DNA of 64,000 bases from UBA10324 sp038326325. Lineage in GTDB: Bacteria; Bacteroidota; Bacteroidia; Chitinophagales; UBA10324. The stretch is from assembly GCA_038326325.1 (NCBI GenBank), contig JBBQJW010000002.1:124001-188000 (forward strand). The letters are read 5' to 3'. This document shows, piece after piece, positions 18,180 through 26,653 of this stretch. The notes beneath the pieces are model-generated. The model was not told the DNA's origin and searched no databases. It saw only the letters and a program-made list of their open reading frames with translations. Position numbers and translations under genes: made by a program. The stretch's first letter is position 1. Each line of letters starts with the position of its first letter.

Positions 18180-19421
18180 CTAAACAGTCACCAATTTCTG
18201 TTTCAGATAAAAACCTGATTTCAGTTTTTCACCAACTTCAGAAAAGCAATTCAATGTTGTATCAATATCAGCATCGGTATGAACAGCAGTTGGAATCAAT
18301 CGCAACATCATTACACCTTTTGGCACTACAGGATAAACAACCACTGAAAGGAAGACGCCGTAGTTCTCGCGAATATCCATAATCATGTTAGCCGCTTCGT
18401 TTGGATTACCATTGAGATAAACAGGTGTAACAGGTGTGTTTGTTTTTCCAATATCAAAACCACGATCGCGCAAACCTTTTTGCAACTTGTTTACATTGCT
18501 CCAGAGTTTCGCTTTGAGTTCAGGTTTTGAACGAAGCAATTCAAGTCGCATTAAATTTCCAACTACCAAAGGCATAGGCAACGACTTCGCAAAAATTTGT
18601 GAGCGCATGTTATAGCGCAAATAATCTGCTACCTGTTCATCACTGCTGATAAACGCCCCAATACTCGCCATTGATTTTGCGAATGTGCTGAAGTAAATAT
18701 CTATCTGGTTTTGCACACCTTGCTCTTCGCCTGTGCCGGCTCCTGTTTTCCCCATTGTGCCAAAGCCATGCGCATCGTCAACTAACAAGCGGAAAGAATA
18801 TTTCTGCTTCATAGCAACAATCTCTTTCAATATTCCCATGTCGCCACCCATTCCGAAAACTCCTTCAGTAATCACGAGAATTGCACCTCCGGTTTCAGCA
18901 ACTGTATCACTCGCGCGTTTCATTTGCTTATCGAAACTATCAATATCGTTATGCCCGAATACAAGGCGCTTACCTATGTGAAGACGCACACCATCAATAA
19001 TGCATGCGTGTGATTCTGCATCATATACAATCACATCGCGGCGGTCAACAAGTGCATCAATTGCTGATACCATTCCTTGGTATCCGTAATTGAGTAAAAC
19101 TGTATCTTGTTTTCCAACGAATTCTGAAAGTTGTTTTTCTAATTTCTCGTGCAGGTCAGAATTTCCGCTCATCATACGCGCTCCCATTGGCAACGCGAGA
19201 CCAAATTGCTCTGATGCTTCTGCATCCGCTTTGCGCACATCAGGGTGGTTTGCTAATCCCAAATAATTATTCAAACTCCAGATGATTCTTTCTTTCCCGC
19301 GAAAGTTCATGCGGGTTCCGATTTCGCCTTCTAATTTCGGGAAGGTGTAATATCCATGAGCCACGCTTGAAAGTTTGCCAAGAGGACCGCGGTTCTGCAA
19401 CAATTTTTCAAATAAATCCAT
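18180..19421 (-). CDS. Alpha-oxoamine synthase (serine palmitoyltransferase / cysteate acyltransferase-like)
   Basis: A 413-residue PLP enzyme of the family that condenses an amino acid with an acyl-CoA (KBL, BioF, serine palmitoyltransferase and the sulfonolipid enzyme cysteate acyltransferase). Visible: LNNYLGLANHP (50-60), His138 of the PLP-stacking region (SHACIIDG), LLVDDAHGFGTMG (212-224, Asp and His that bind PLP) and STFAKSMAS with the Schiff-base Lys249. The N terminus AHGYYTFPKLEGEIG is typical of a Bacteroidota subgroup implicated in sphingolipid or sulfonolipid (capnine) synthesis. It is cytoplasmic or membrane associated. No biotin genes lie nearby, which argues against BioF. Confidence 0.8.
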   Translation of the reverse strand: MDLFEKLLQNRGPLGKLSSVAHGYYTFPKLEGEIGTRMNFRGKERIIWSLNNYLGLANHPDVRKADAEASEQFGLALPMGARMMSGNSDLHEKLEKQLSEFVGKQDTVLLNYGYQGMVSAIDALVDRRDVIVYDAESHACIIDGVRLHIGKRLVFGHNDIDSFDKQMKRASDTVAETGGAILVITEGVFGMGGDMGILKEIVAMKQKYSFRLLVDDAHGFGTMGKTGAGTGEEQGVQNQIDIYFSTFAKSMASIGAFISSDEQVADYLRYNMRSQIFAKSLPMPLVVGNLMRLELLRSKPELKAKLWSNVNKLQKGLRDRGFDIGKTNTPVTPVYLNGNPNEAANMIMDIRENYGVFLSVVVYPVVPKGVMMLRLIPTAVHTDADIDTTLNCFSEVGEKLKSGFYLKQKLVTV

Positions 19422-19579
19422 CGCTATTTTTATTTAAGATTTTTGATTTTAGAATTGAGATTAACTGAGAAATCTTCAATGAGCGCCAAATGTAAAGTGA
19501 GAAAAGTTTTTCTTCTCATTTTTCAAAGAGAATTTGTTCATCGTGTTTTAATAATGTTTTTTATTATCCGTTTTCTGAA

Positions 19580-20284
19580 TTAAAAATTGTACTTAATTAT
19601 ACAATAAATTGCCTTCAGCCCGTCTCTCCAGTTTATTTTTTTTCCTTCGAGATAAGTTCTACCGTAATAAGAAATCCCTACTTCATAAATCCTGATATTT
19701 GGAATCTTAGAAATTTTAGCTGTCACTTCAGGTTCAAACCCGAATCTTTTTTCTTTTAGAATAATTTTTTTCAATACATCGGATTTGAATAATTTGTAAC
19801 AGGTTTCCATATCAGTTAAATTCAAATTGGTAAAAAGGTTTGACAAAAAAGTAAGAAACTTATTTCCGATTGTGTGCCAGAAGAAAAGAATGCGATGCGG
19901 TTTTCCACCAACGAATCTTGAACCATAAACAACATCAGCAAATCCGTCAACAATCGGTTTTAATAAAATATTTATTTCGTTCGGGTCATACTCAAGGTCG
20001 GCATCCTGAACAATTATAAAATCTCCTGTTGCAGTTGCAATCCCTTTATGCAGTGCTGCACCCTTCCCTTTATTTTTTTCGTGTTTTTGATAATTGATAT
20101 TTAATTCGCTGTTAGCGCTCATGTATTTTTTAATTGCAGTTTCGGTTTTGTCGCTCGAACAATCGTTTACTATAATTATTTCCTTTTCAATTCCATCAAT
20201 GAATGTTACAGTCTTTATTTTTTCCAATATCAGATGAATTGTTTTCTCTTCGTTGTATACAGGAATGATAATAGATAATTTCAT
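19580..20284 (-). CDS. Glycosyltransferase family 2, polyprenyl-phosphate sugar synthase-like
   Basis: A 234-residue GT-A fold enzyme. SIIIPVYNEEKTIHLIL (4-20), VNDCSSDKTE (nucleotide-binding loop) and VQDADLEYDPNE (the DxD-type metal site) mark GT2. The lack of a C-terminal membrane domain and the sequence GDFIIVQDADLEYD resemble dolichyl/undecaprenyl-phosphate mannose or glucose synthases, which make the lipid-linked donors used by GT-C enzymes such as the one encoded nearby on the other strand. Donor sugar unknown. Confidence 0.85.
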   Translation of the reverse strand: MKLSIIIPVYNEEKTIHLILEKIKTVTFIDGIEKEIIIVNDCSSDKTETAIKKYMSANSELNINYQKHEKNKGKGAALHKGIATATGDFIIVQDADLEYDPNEINILLKPIVDGFADVVYGSRFVGGKPHRILFFWHTIGNKFLTFLSNLFTNLNLTDMETCYKLFKSDVLKKIILKEKRFGFEPEVTAKISKIPNIRIYEVGISYYGRTYLEGKKINWRDGLKAIYCIIKYNF

Positions 20285-20559
20285 GTGGCGGAAAGCTAAT
20301 TATTCGGCTGTAAAATACTATCGTTTAGTTATGTGAGCAATTCAATTGCTATTGAATGTCTTTTCAAAAAATACTTAGTTGGATTTTAACTGAAATGAAA
20401 AAGTGAATTGTTTTTATAAACTGTAATAACCATATTTTCGATAATAGCGATGAAAATTTAAAACGGAAATTGCTTGAAAATATATATTTCTAAATTTTCT
20501 TGAGATTCAGAATTCTCAATCAGTGTTCTATTATTTTAGCGCCCGTTATTAAAAGAAAA

Positions 20560-23175
20560 ATGGAACTCGGCAAAACCTATTCACCAACTGAAGTCGAAAG
20601 CAAGTGGTACGAACAATGGATTAAAAATAAATTGTTCGAATCAAAACCTGATTCCCGTACACCCTACACAATGGTGATACCTCCACCGAATGTAACAGGA
20701 GTGTTACACATGGGGCATCTGTTAAATAATTCGGTGCAGGATATTTTCATTCGCCGCGCGCGTATGCAGGGATTCAATGCTAATTGGGTTCCGGGTACTG
20801 ATCATGCATCTATTGCCACAGAAGCCAAGGTTGTAAATTATTTAAAAGAACAGGGCATTGATAAAAAGAAACTGAGTCGCGATGAGTTTTTGAAATATGC
20901 GTGGGAGTGGAAAGAAAAATATGGCGGCATTATTCTCAAGCAACTTCGTAAAATGGGATGCTCGTGTGATTGGTCGCGCACTGCTTTCACCATGGATGAT
21001 GCGTATTACAAAGCGGTGATTCGTGTGTTTATTGAATTGTATGAGAAGGGGAATATTTATCGCGGAGTGAAAATGATCAACTGGGATCCGAAAGCGAAAA
21101 CTGCACTTAGTGATGAAGAGGTGATTCACAAAGAAGTTCGCAGTAAACTTTATTATGTAAGATATAAAATGGAAGAGGGTGATAATTATATAACTGTTGC
21201 TACAACACGACCTGAAACAATTTTAGGTGATACTGCAGTGTGTGTTCATCCAAATGATCCACGCTACTTGAATCTGAAAAATAAATTCTGTTTTGTTCCG
21301 CTTATCAATAGAAAGGTGCCGATTATTTATGACAACTACATTGACATTGAATTCGGAACAGGTGCTTTAAAAGTTACTCCCGCTCATGATTTGAATGATT
21401 ACAATCTCGGAATAAAACATCAGTTGGAAGTAATTGATGTATTGAACGATGATGGAACAATGAGTAATGCTGCACAGATTTATATTGGGGAAGATCGGTT
21501 TGCTGTTCGTAAGAAAATTGCAATTGAATTAGAAGAGAAAGGATTTTTAGTAAAGACCGAAGATATTACTAACAGTAATGGATTCAGTGAACGAACTGAT
21601 GTGGTAATTGAACCTCGCCTGTCAATGCAATGGTGGTGTAACATGACCGACATGGCGAAACCTGCTTTGGAGAAGGTGATGAACGACGAAATAAAATTTC
21701 ATCCGGCGAAATTCAAAAATACTTATCGTCATTGGATGGAAAATATTAAAGACTGGTGTATCAGTCGTCAGTTGATGTGGGGTCATCGTATTCCTGCATG
21801 GTATGATGAGAAAGGAAATTTCGTGGTTGATGAAACTGTTACAGAAGCATTTGTGAAATTAAAATCTAAAAATGAAAATGTAAAAATTGAAAACATACGA
21901 CAAGACGAGGATGTACTTGACACCTGGTTCTCTTCCTGGCTTTGGCCGTTTGAAGTTTTTAACTGGAATGCCCAACCTGATAATGCTGAATTAAAATATT
22001 ACTACCCGACTAATACTCTTGTTACCGCACCCGAAATTATTTTCTTCTGGGTAGCGCGAATGATTATGGCAGGATTGGAATTCAAAAATCAAATTCCATT
22101 TACGGATGTTTATTTCACAGGAATTGTTCGCGACAAACAAGGAAGAAAAATGTCGAAGTCGCTTGGCAATTCTCCCGACTTGCTTGCATTGATTGATCAA
22201 TATGGAGCGGACGCGTGTCGATTTGGAATTTTATATTGTTCCCCTGCAGGAAATGATTTGTTGTACGATGAAAAATTAGTTGAGCAGGGAAGAAACTTTA
22301 ATAACAAAATATGGAACGCGCTTCGATTGGTGAAAGGGTGGGAGATTGTCGAAGAAAATAATTCAACTAATGATTGCGCCATTCGTTGGTTCGAAAATAA
22401 ATTGAAGCAAGCGACTGAAGAAATTGAAAATCAATTTAAAGATTTCAACCCGACGGGTTCACTCAGGTCTCTTTACAATTTAATCTGGGATGATTTCTGC
22501 GCGTGGTATTTGGAAATGATTAAACCCGAGTTCGGGAAACCGATTGACCGCAACACTTACGAAAAAACTATTTTCTACTTCGAACAATTGATGAAACTGT
22601 TACATCCGATCATGCCTTTTGTAACAGAAGAAATTTATCAGCATATTAAAGAACGGAAGGCAGATGATTCCATTTGCATCGCGGCATTTCCATCAATAGA
22701 AAAATTCGATATAGCAATTATTGAGCAGGGAGAAAAAGTAAAAGAGATTGTAACCCATGTTCGCAATCAGCGCAATCAAAATAATATTAGCCCGAAAGAA
22801 GCGCTTGAATTATTTGTGATGGGAAGTTCAGTAAATGGATTCAGCGATTCATCAAAACTGATTATGAAACTTGCGAACTTAAAATCGTTTGAAAACACTT
22901 CAGAAGAAATTCTGAGAGCGGTTTCATTCTTGGTAAAACAAGACAGGTTTTTTCTTTTGCTCAATAAACAAATTGATGTCGCGCAGGAAAAAAGTAGATT
23001 AGAAAAGGACCTTCAGCACCAGCAAGGATTTTTAAATTCAGTAATGGTAAAACTCAACAACGAAAAATTTACTGCAAACGCTAAAGCTGAAGTGCTCGAA
23101 AAGGAAAAACAAAAGCAGGCAGATGCAGAAAGTAAAATCAAATCATTAGAGGAGCAACTTTCAAAACTGAACTGA
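20560..23175 (+). CDS. valS: Valine--tRNA ligase
   Basis: A class Ia aminoacyl-tRNA synthetase of 871 residues. The HIGH-type motif HMGH is at 50-53 in PPPNVTGVLHMGH, the KMSKS motif at about 530-534, with the editing domain between them (TTRPETILGDTAVCVHP), an anticodon-binding domain after it and a C-terminal coiled coil (about 800-871) typical of ValS. The frame is open upstream to a TTG at 20500, but the ATG at 20560 matches the family start. Two TGTWACA words sit inside the HIGH-motif codons (20691 and 20702) in two different reading frames. Confidence 0.97.
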   Translation: MELGKTYSPTEVESKWYEQWIKNKLFESKPDSRTPYTMVIPPPNVTGVLHMGHLLNNSVQDIFIRRARMQGFNANWVPGTDHASIATEAKVVNYLKEQGIDKKKLSRDEFLKYAWEWKEKYGGIILKQLRKMGCSCDWSRTAFTMDDAYYKAVIRVFIELYEKGNIYRGVKMINWDPKAKTALSDEEVIHKEVRSKLYYVRYKMEEGDNYITVATTRPETILGDTAVCVHPNDPRYLNLKNKFCFVPLINRKVPIIYDNYIDIEFGTGALKVTPAHDLNDYNLGIKHQLEVIDVLNDDGTMSNAAQIYIGEDRFAVRKKIAIELEEKGFLVKTEDITNSNGFSERTDVVIEPRLSMQWWCNMTDMAKPALEKVMNDEIKFHPAKFKNTYRHWMENIKDWCISRQLMWGHRIPAWYDEKGNFVVDETVTEAFVKLKSKNENVKIENIRQDEDVLDTWFSSWLWPFEVFNWNAQPDNAELKYYYPTNTLVTAPEIIFFWVARMIMAGLEFKNQIPFTDVYFTGIVRDKQGRKMSKSLGNSPDLLALIDQYGADACRFGILYCSPAGNDLLYDEKLVEQGRNFNNKIWNALRLVKGWEIVEENNSTNDCAIRWFENKLKQATEEIENQFKDFNPTGSLRSLYNLIWDDFCAWYLEMIKPEFGKPIDRNTYEKTIFYFEQLMKLLHPIMPFVTEEIYQHIKERKADDSICIAAFPSIEKFDIAIIEQGEKVKEIVTHVRNQRNQNNISPKEALELFVMGSSVNGFSDSSKLIMKLANLKSFENTSEEILRAVSFLVKQDRFFLLLNKQIDVAQEKSRLEKDLQHQQGFLNSVMVKLNNEKFTANAKAEVLEKEKQKQADAESKIKSLEEQLSKLN

Positions 23176-23693
23176 TGCGTATATTTTTTCTTTCATTAAT
23201 TCTTGTTGCAATTTCTTTTTTTACGAATGCGCAACAGGTATTAATGTTACAGGAGAAAAAAGCACCTCGAAATTTCCTGGTTGTTCCAACTCCTAAAAAT
23301 GTTGTATTAAAATTATTGAGTGGGAAAATCATAAAAGGTCAACTTACTTCAATTGAGAAAAATGAATTTGTAATTGACGGTTCTGAATCTTTTAGCATTG
23401 ATTCTGTTAAATTTTTTTATTTCTACAATCCAAATCCTTATAAATATCTGATAGGTACTTTCTCAGGATTCTCTTTTTTAGGTAGTTCTCTTCTTACGCT
23501 TGCAATTATGAGTAATGATTATACAAAGCAGCAGTATAGTGGGGTCCTTCCTGTTTTAGTTTTTTTTGATGCCGCTTATTTAACAACTTCTTATCTGATG
23601 TTGAACATGAAACGGAAAGTAGATTTAAGAAGCTGGAACAAAATAATTCTCGACTCACCAGAAGGAAGTAATATGCGATTTCACATGGAATAA
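23175..23693 (+). CDS. Small secreted hypothetical protein coupled to valS
   Basis: The start codon shares its A with the valS stop codon (TGATG), so translation is probably coupled. The 172-residue product has a clear signal peptide (MRIFFLSLILVAISFF, cleavage near NAQQ), then a short beta-rich domain (VLKLLSGKIIKGQLTSIEKNEFVI looks like a small SH3/Sm-type barrel) and one or two hydrophobic segments (about 92-112 and 123-142). I do not recognise the family. It is probably periplasmic or membrane bound. Confidence 0.75.
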   Translation: MRIFFLSLILVAISFFTNAQQVLMLQEKKAPRNFLVVPTPKNVVLKLLSGKIIKGQLTSIEKNEFVIDGSESFSIDSVKFFYFYNPNPYKYLIGTFSGFSFLGSSLLTLAIMSNDYTKQQYSGVLPVLVFFDAAYLTTSYLMLNMKRKVDLRSWNKIILDSPEGSNMRFHME

Positions 23694-23802
23694 AACTGAT
23701 GTCCCGAAAATGTGGGTTAATTTTTTTTCAAAAATTGTTTCTAATTCAAAATTAATTTTACTTTAACACTCGATAAATTACTAATCAAACAAAACTTTTA
23801 CC

Positions 23803-23988
23803 ATGAACAGAATTGAAGAAATCAAAAAATTTATTGCCGACATTGAAGAAGACTTTACCAAATTCTATGATAAAGCCAATAATGCAGCTGGCACAAGAGC
23901 CAGAAAGCACATGCAGGAATTAAAAAAACTTGCAAGCACTATAAGAACAGAAATTCAAACAATGAAAGAATCGAATAAAGGAAAATAA
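23803..23988 (+). CDS. Histone H1-like protein (Hc1 family)
   Basis: A 61-residue, lysine-rich helical protein. The pattern KKFIADIEEDFTKFYDKANN, AAGTRARKHMQELKKLA matches the short histone H1-like (Hc1) proteins common in Bacteroidota, which bind DNA non-specifically and compact the nucleoid. The size is normal for that group. It is a single gene with its own strong terminator just downstream, as expected for an abundant small protein. Confidence 0.85.
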   Translation: MNRIEEIKKFIADIEEDFTKFYDKANNAAGTRARKHMQELKKLASTIRTEIQTMKESNKGK

Positions 23989-24002
23989 TCCTCTATTCAA
24001 TT

Positions 24003-24039
24003 AAAAATCCTCTTTGGTTTTACCAAGGAGGATTTTTTT
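24003..24039 (+). terminator. Rho-independent terminator of the histone H1-like gene
   Basis: Stem AATCCTC...TTTGG paired with CCAA.GAGGATT, followed by TTTTTTT, 15 bp after the stop codon. Confidence 0.88.
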
Positions 24040-24046
24040 ATTTTAA

Positions 24047-24054
24047 TAAATTTG
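24047..24054 (+). promoter_or_regulatory. Possible Bacteroidota -7 promoter element
   Basis: TAAATTTG fits the TAnnTTTG consensus of the Bacteroidota housekeeping sigma factor and lies 33 bp before the WG-repeat gene, just after a terminator. A matching -33 TTTG at the proper distance is not evident, so this is tentative. Confidence 0.3.
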
Positions 24055-24087
24055 GTTTACTCAATTCCATTTTGCTTAATTTGAATC

Positions 24088-25143
24088 ATGAAGAAATTAA
24101 AATTGATAGCTTTTTTAATACTTTCAAATTACTTTGGCATTTCAGCTCAGCAAATAGGTTTGCGTCAAGGCTATAATTTTTATCCCGCTGTTGAACATGG
24201 AATGTATGGTTATATAAATAGTACCGGACAATGGATGATTACTCCCAAATTTGATTGGTGCGATTATTTTTATGATGGGAAAGCAATAATTAGAGAAAAA
24301 GGAAAATATGGTTTTATTGATGTAAAGGGAGTAGAAGTCGCAAAACCGATTTATGATACTGCAAATCATTTTTCAGAAGGTTTTGCTGCTATTGCTTTAA
24401 GAAATGAAGAAGGTGAACTAGATTGGAGTTATATTGATACTTTAGGTAAAAATTTACAGTTGAAAATTCCGGCACTTTCGGCACTTTCTTCGTTTTCAAA
24501 TGGAATTGGTATAGGAACTGAGAGTGGTTTTTTGAATTTCTTTTTTGTTAATTATAAAGGAACCATAGCTTTTGAAGCAAAAGATTTTTACCTTGATGAA
24601 AACAGAATTACCTGTTTTTCTGAAAATCTTCTTCATGTTTACACAGGTACTGACGGAAATTCAACCTATATAGATACTGCCGGTAATTTATGGGGTAAAG
24701 GGCAATTTGAAGATTGCGGTAATTTTCATGATGGATTAGCATGGTTTAAAGTGATAGGTAAATTTGGGTTTATTAATAAGTCAGGAGAAATGGTTATTCC
24801 TGCTCAGTATGATAGTGTCGGCGATTTTTCAGAGGGAATTGCACTAATAAAAACGGAGATGCTTTTTGATGTTGGAATGTCAAAGTTTACAGGGGGGCAT
24901 GTTGCTTACATTGATAAAGAAGGAAAAAAAATTACACCTCCAATTTATTCTGACGGCACTTCGTTCAACGAAGGATTTGCTTTTGTTAAATATAATGGTT
25001 TGTATGGTTTTATTGATAATAATGGAAAAGTTGTAATCGATTATCAATTCGAAAAAGGGAATAATTTTTTTCGCGGTTTAGCATTTGTAAAAAAAGAAAA
25101 TCATTGGGAATACATAAATACTAATGGAAATAAAGTTTGGTAA
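24088..25143 (+). CDS. WG-repeat secreted protein
   Basis: The 351-residue product has a signal peptide (MKKLKLIAFLILSNYF, ISAQ) and then about six to seven WG/KWGFI-type repeats: YGYINSTGQWMITPKFDWCDYF, KYGFIDVKGVEVAKPIYD, KFGFINKSGEMVIPAQYD, LYGFIDNNGKVVIDYQFE. Such repeats fold as small beta hairpins and are frequent in Bacteroidota exported proteins of unknown role. No catalytic residues are evident. The gene lies in a 3.2-kb stretch with no TGTWACA word. Confidence 0.88.
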   Translation: MKKLKLIAFLILSNYFGISAQQIGLRQGYNFYPAVEHGMYGYINSTGQWMITPKFDWCDYFYDGKAIIREKGKYGFIDVKGVEVAKPIYDTANHFSEGFAAIALRNEEGELDWSYIDTLGKNLQLKIPALSALSSFSNGIGIGTESGFLNFFFVNYKGTIAFEAKDFYLDENRITCFSENLLHVYTGTDGNSTYIDTAGNLWGKGQFEDCGNFHDGLAWFKVIGKFGFINKSGEMVIPAQYDSVGDFSEGIALIKTEMLFDVGMSKFTGGHVAYIDKEGKKITPPIYSDGTSFNEGFAFVKYNGLYGFIDNNGKVVIDYQFEKGNNFFRGLAFVKKENHWEYINTNGNKVW

Positions 25144-25153
25144 TTTTTTTTAA

Positions 25154-25999
25154 CTACCACAACAGATATCTCTTTCCTTCATTACCCGGAATTTGCACCA
25201 CATAGATTCCTGTTGGAGTTTCAGCATTCAAATCGAAATAAATTCCTCTTGAATTTGAACATGCCGGTTTTATATCTGAAATTATTTGTCCGAATGTGTT
25301 AATCAGTCTTGCCCCAGAAATCATTTTTGAATTTTTTGAGGAATTGTTTTCTGTATAAGTCACTCGCTCAAAATCATTTTGTAAAAACGAATGAGTTGAA
25401 AATGTTTGTGTGTCAGAAAAAATTGAACTAGAAATATCAGTTTCCTTGCAATAAGAACTTGTTTTTACTTCGTATTCTGTATAAGGCAAAAGGTTATCAA
25501 TTCGCATGCTGTTGTTTTGAGTAAAAAAGGAATTCCATTCGGTAGTATTTATTTCTCTGATACGAACTTCATATTTTGATGAACCATTATCTTCCCAGTC
25601 AACAATTAAATAATCTAAACCGCTACGCATCATTGCCATCGCATCGGGTGCATTGCAAGATGAAAAGGTTGTAAAAATTTCTCCACTTATTTTTTCAGAA
25701 ATTTCTCTTTTTGATTTACCAATACTTTGCACTTCCCATTGATAAGTTGAACCCGGTTTTAAATTGCTGATTCGTCGGTTTGTACTTGGGGCGGTTACTA
25801 GGTATTCTGTCCATACTGTTTCTGATTTTTCTTTTACTCGAACATTATAACTTAAATCGTTCATGCCGCCACTCCAGCTCAACTTAACCTGAGTGGCCGA
25901 AATAACTTCTGATTTTAAGTTTGATGGAGAATCAAAAGCCGCACTGGAAATAAATGCAGAAAAAATAAGGATGCTGGTTAAGGTTAAATAAAATTTCAT
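25154..25999 (-). CDS. Fibronectin type III secreted protein with T9SS-like C terminus
   Basis: The 281-residue product has a signal peptide (about 1-22), two fibronectin type III domains (about 25-112, PSNLKSEVISATQVKLSWSG; about 113-200, DYLIVDWEDNG, TEYEVKTSSYC) and a C-terminal stretch with the type A sorting pattern (ARLINTFGQIISD, PTGIYVVQIPGNEGKRYLLW). It is probably exported to the surface. It lies 51 bp downstream of another small secreted gene on the same strand. Confidence 0.75.
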   Translation of the reverse strand: MKFYLTLTSILIFSAFISSAAFDSPSNLKSEVISATQVKLSWSGGMNDLSYNVRVKEKSETVWTEYLVTAPSTNRRISNLKPGSTYQWEVQSIGKSKREISEKISGEIFTTFSSCNAPDAMAMMRSGLDYLIVDWEDNGSSKYEVRIREINTTEWNSFFTQNNSMRIDNLLPYTEYEVKTSSYCKETDISSSIFSDTQTFSTHSFLQNDFERVTYTENNSSKNSKMISGARLINTFGQIISDIKPACSNSRGIYFDLNAETPTGIYVVQIPGNEGKRYLLW

Positions 26000-26050
26000 A
26001 GGATTCCCTTTTTAACGGGAACCATTATTACCTTATAATTCTAAAAAAGT

Positions 26051-26494
26051 TTACCTTTTGAGTAGTGAAAGTGATGCACTGTAGTTTGAGCTTACCTCAC
26101 TCATTTTTAAAGTAAAAGAAGTAATCGATGCATCATCGGTTTCAAATGGTATGGTATTCAAACCTTCTTTCAATTCAACTTCCTGAAACAGTAATACATC
26201 TTCGAGACTGTTTTTTAATTCCATCAAAAGCGTCCATTGTTTTTGAGAAGTAATTTCAAGCGAAAGCACCCCCTTCGATTGGTTGGGTGCAATGTTGATT
26301 TTTAATTCCCTGAAATCGCTTCTTATTTTTTTGTCAGTTGAATTCATTACTATGTATTCAAGCTTACTTTCAGGAGCCGATAAATTTGTGTCTGGATTTG
26401 AAATAAGCGATGATGTAACAGTTGACTGAGCTCCGGCAGAAAAATTTAAATTACTGACTATGACAAGTGTGTAAAGAATTTTTTTCATAAGCAA
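26051..26494 (-). CDS. Small secreted hypothetical protein
   Basis: The 147-residue product has a signal peptide (MKKILYTLVIVSNLNFSAGAQ from the third codon; an upstream ATG two codons earlier is equally possible) and a beta-rich body (YIVMNSTDKKIRSDFRELKINIAPNQSKGVLSLEITSQKQWTL). It resembles an isolated sorting or carbohydrate-binding-like beta sandwich, but I do not recognise the family. It probably forms a unit with the fibronectin-type gene downstream. Confidence 0.6.
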   Translation of the reverse strand: MLMKKILYTLVIVSNLNFSAGAQSTVTSSLISNPDTNLSAPESKLEYIVMNSTDKKIRSDFRELKINIAPNQSKGVLSLEITSQKQWTLLMELKNSLEDVLLFQEVELKEGLNTIPFETDDASITSFTLKMSEVSSNYSASLSLLKR

Positions 26495-26653
26495 TTCATT
26501 TTAGGTGTGCCTTAAAGGCATCCCGAAATTAGATTGCTAATCAATAGTTACTCACATCAAAACTTTAAACAGTATAAATCAGCCGATAAGTAGCTTGTAT
26601 TGTTCGCTAAGTAATAATCTGTGAGGTTAGTTCATGTTAATTATAATCTTAAA

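Noticed and set aside
20500..20559. TTG start for valS, adding 20 residues
   Set aside because: The extra residues do not resemble a ValS N terminus; the ATG at 20560 begins with the usual family sequence.
25999..26050. Hairpin TTCCC...GGGAA as a terminator between two small secreted genes
   Set aside because: No T run follows on the relevant strand, so it is more likely a chance hairpin in a co-transcribed pair.
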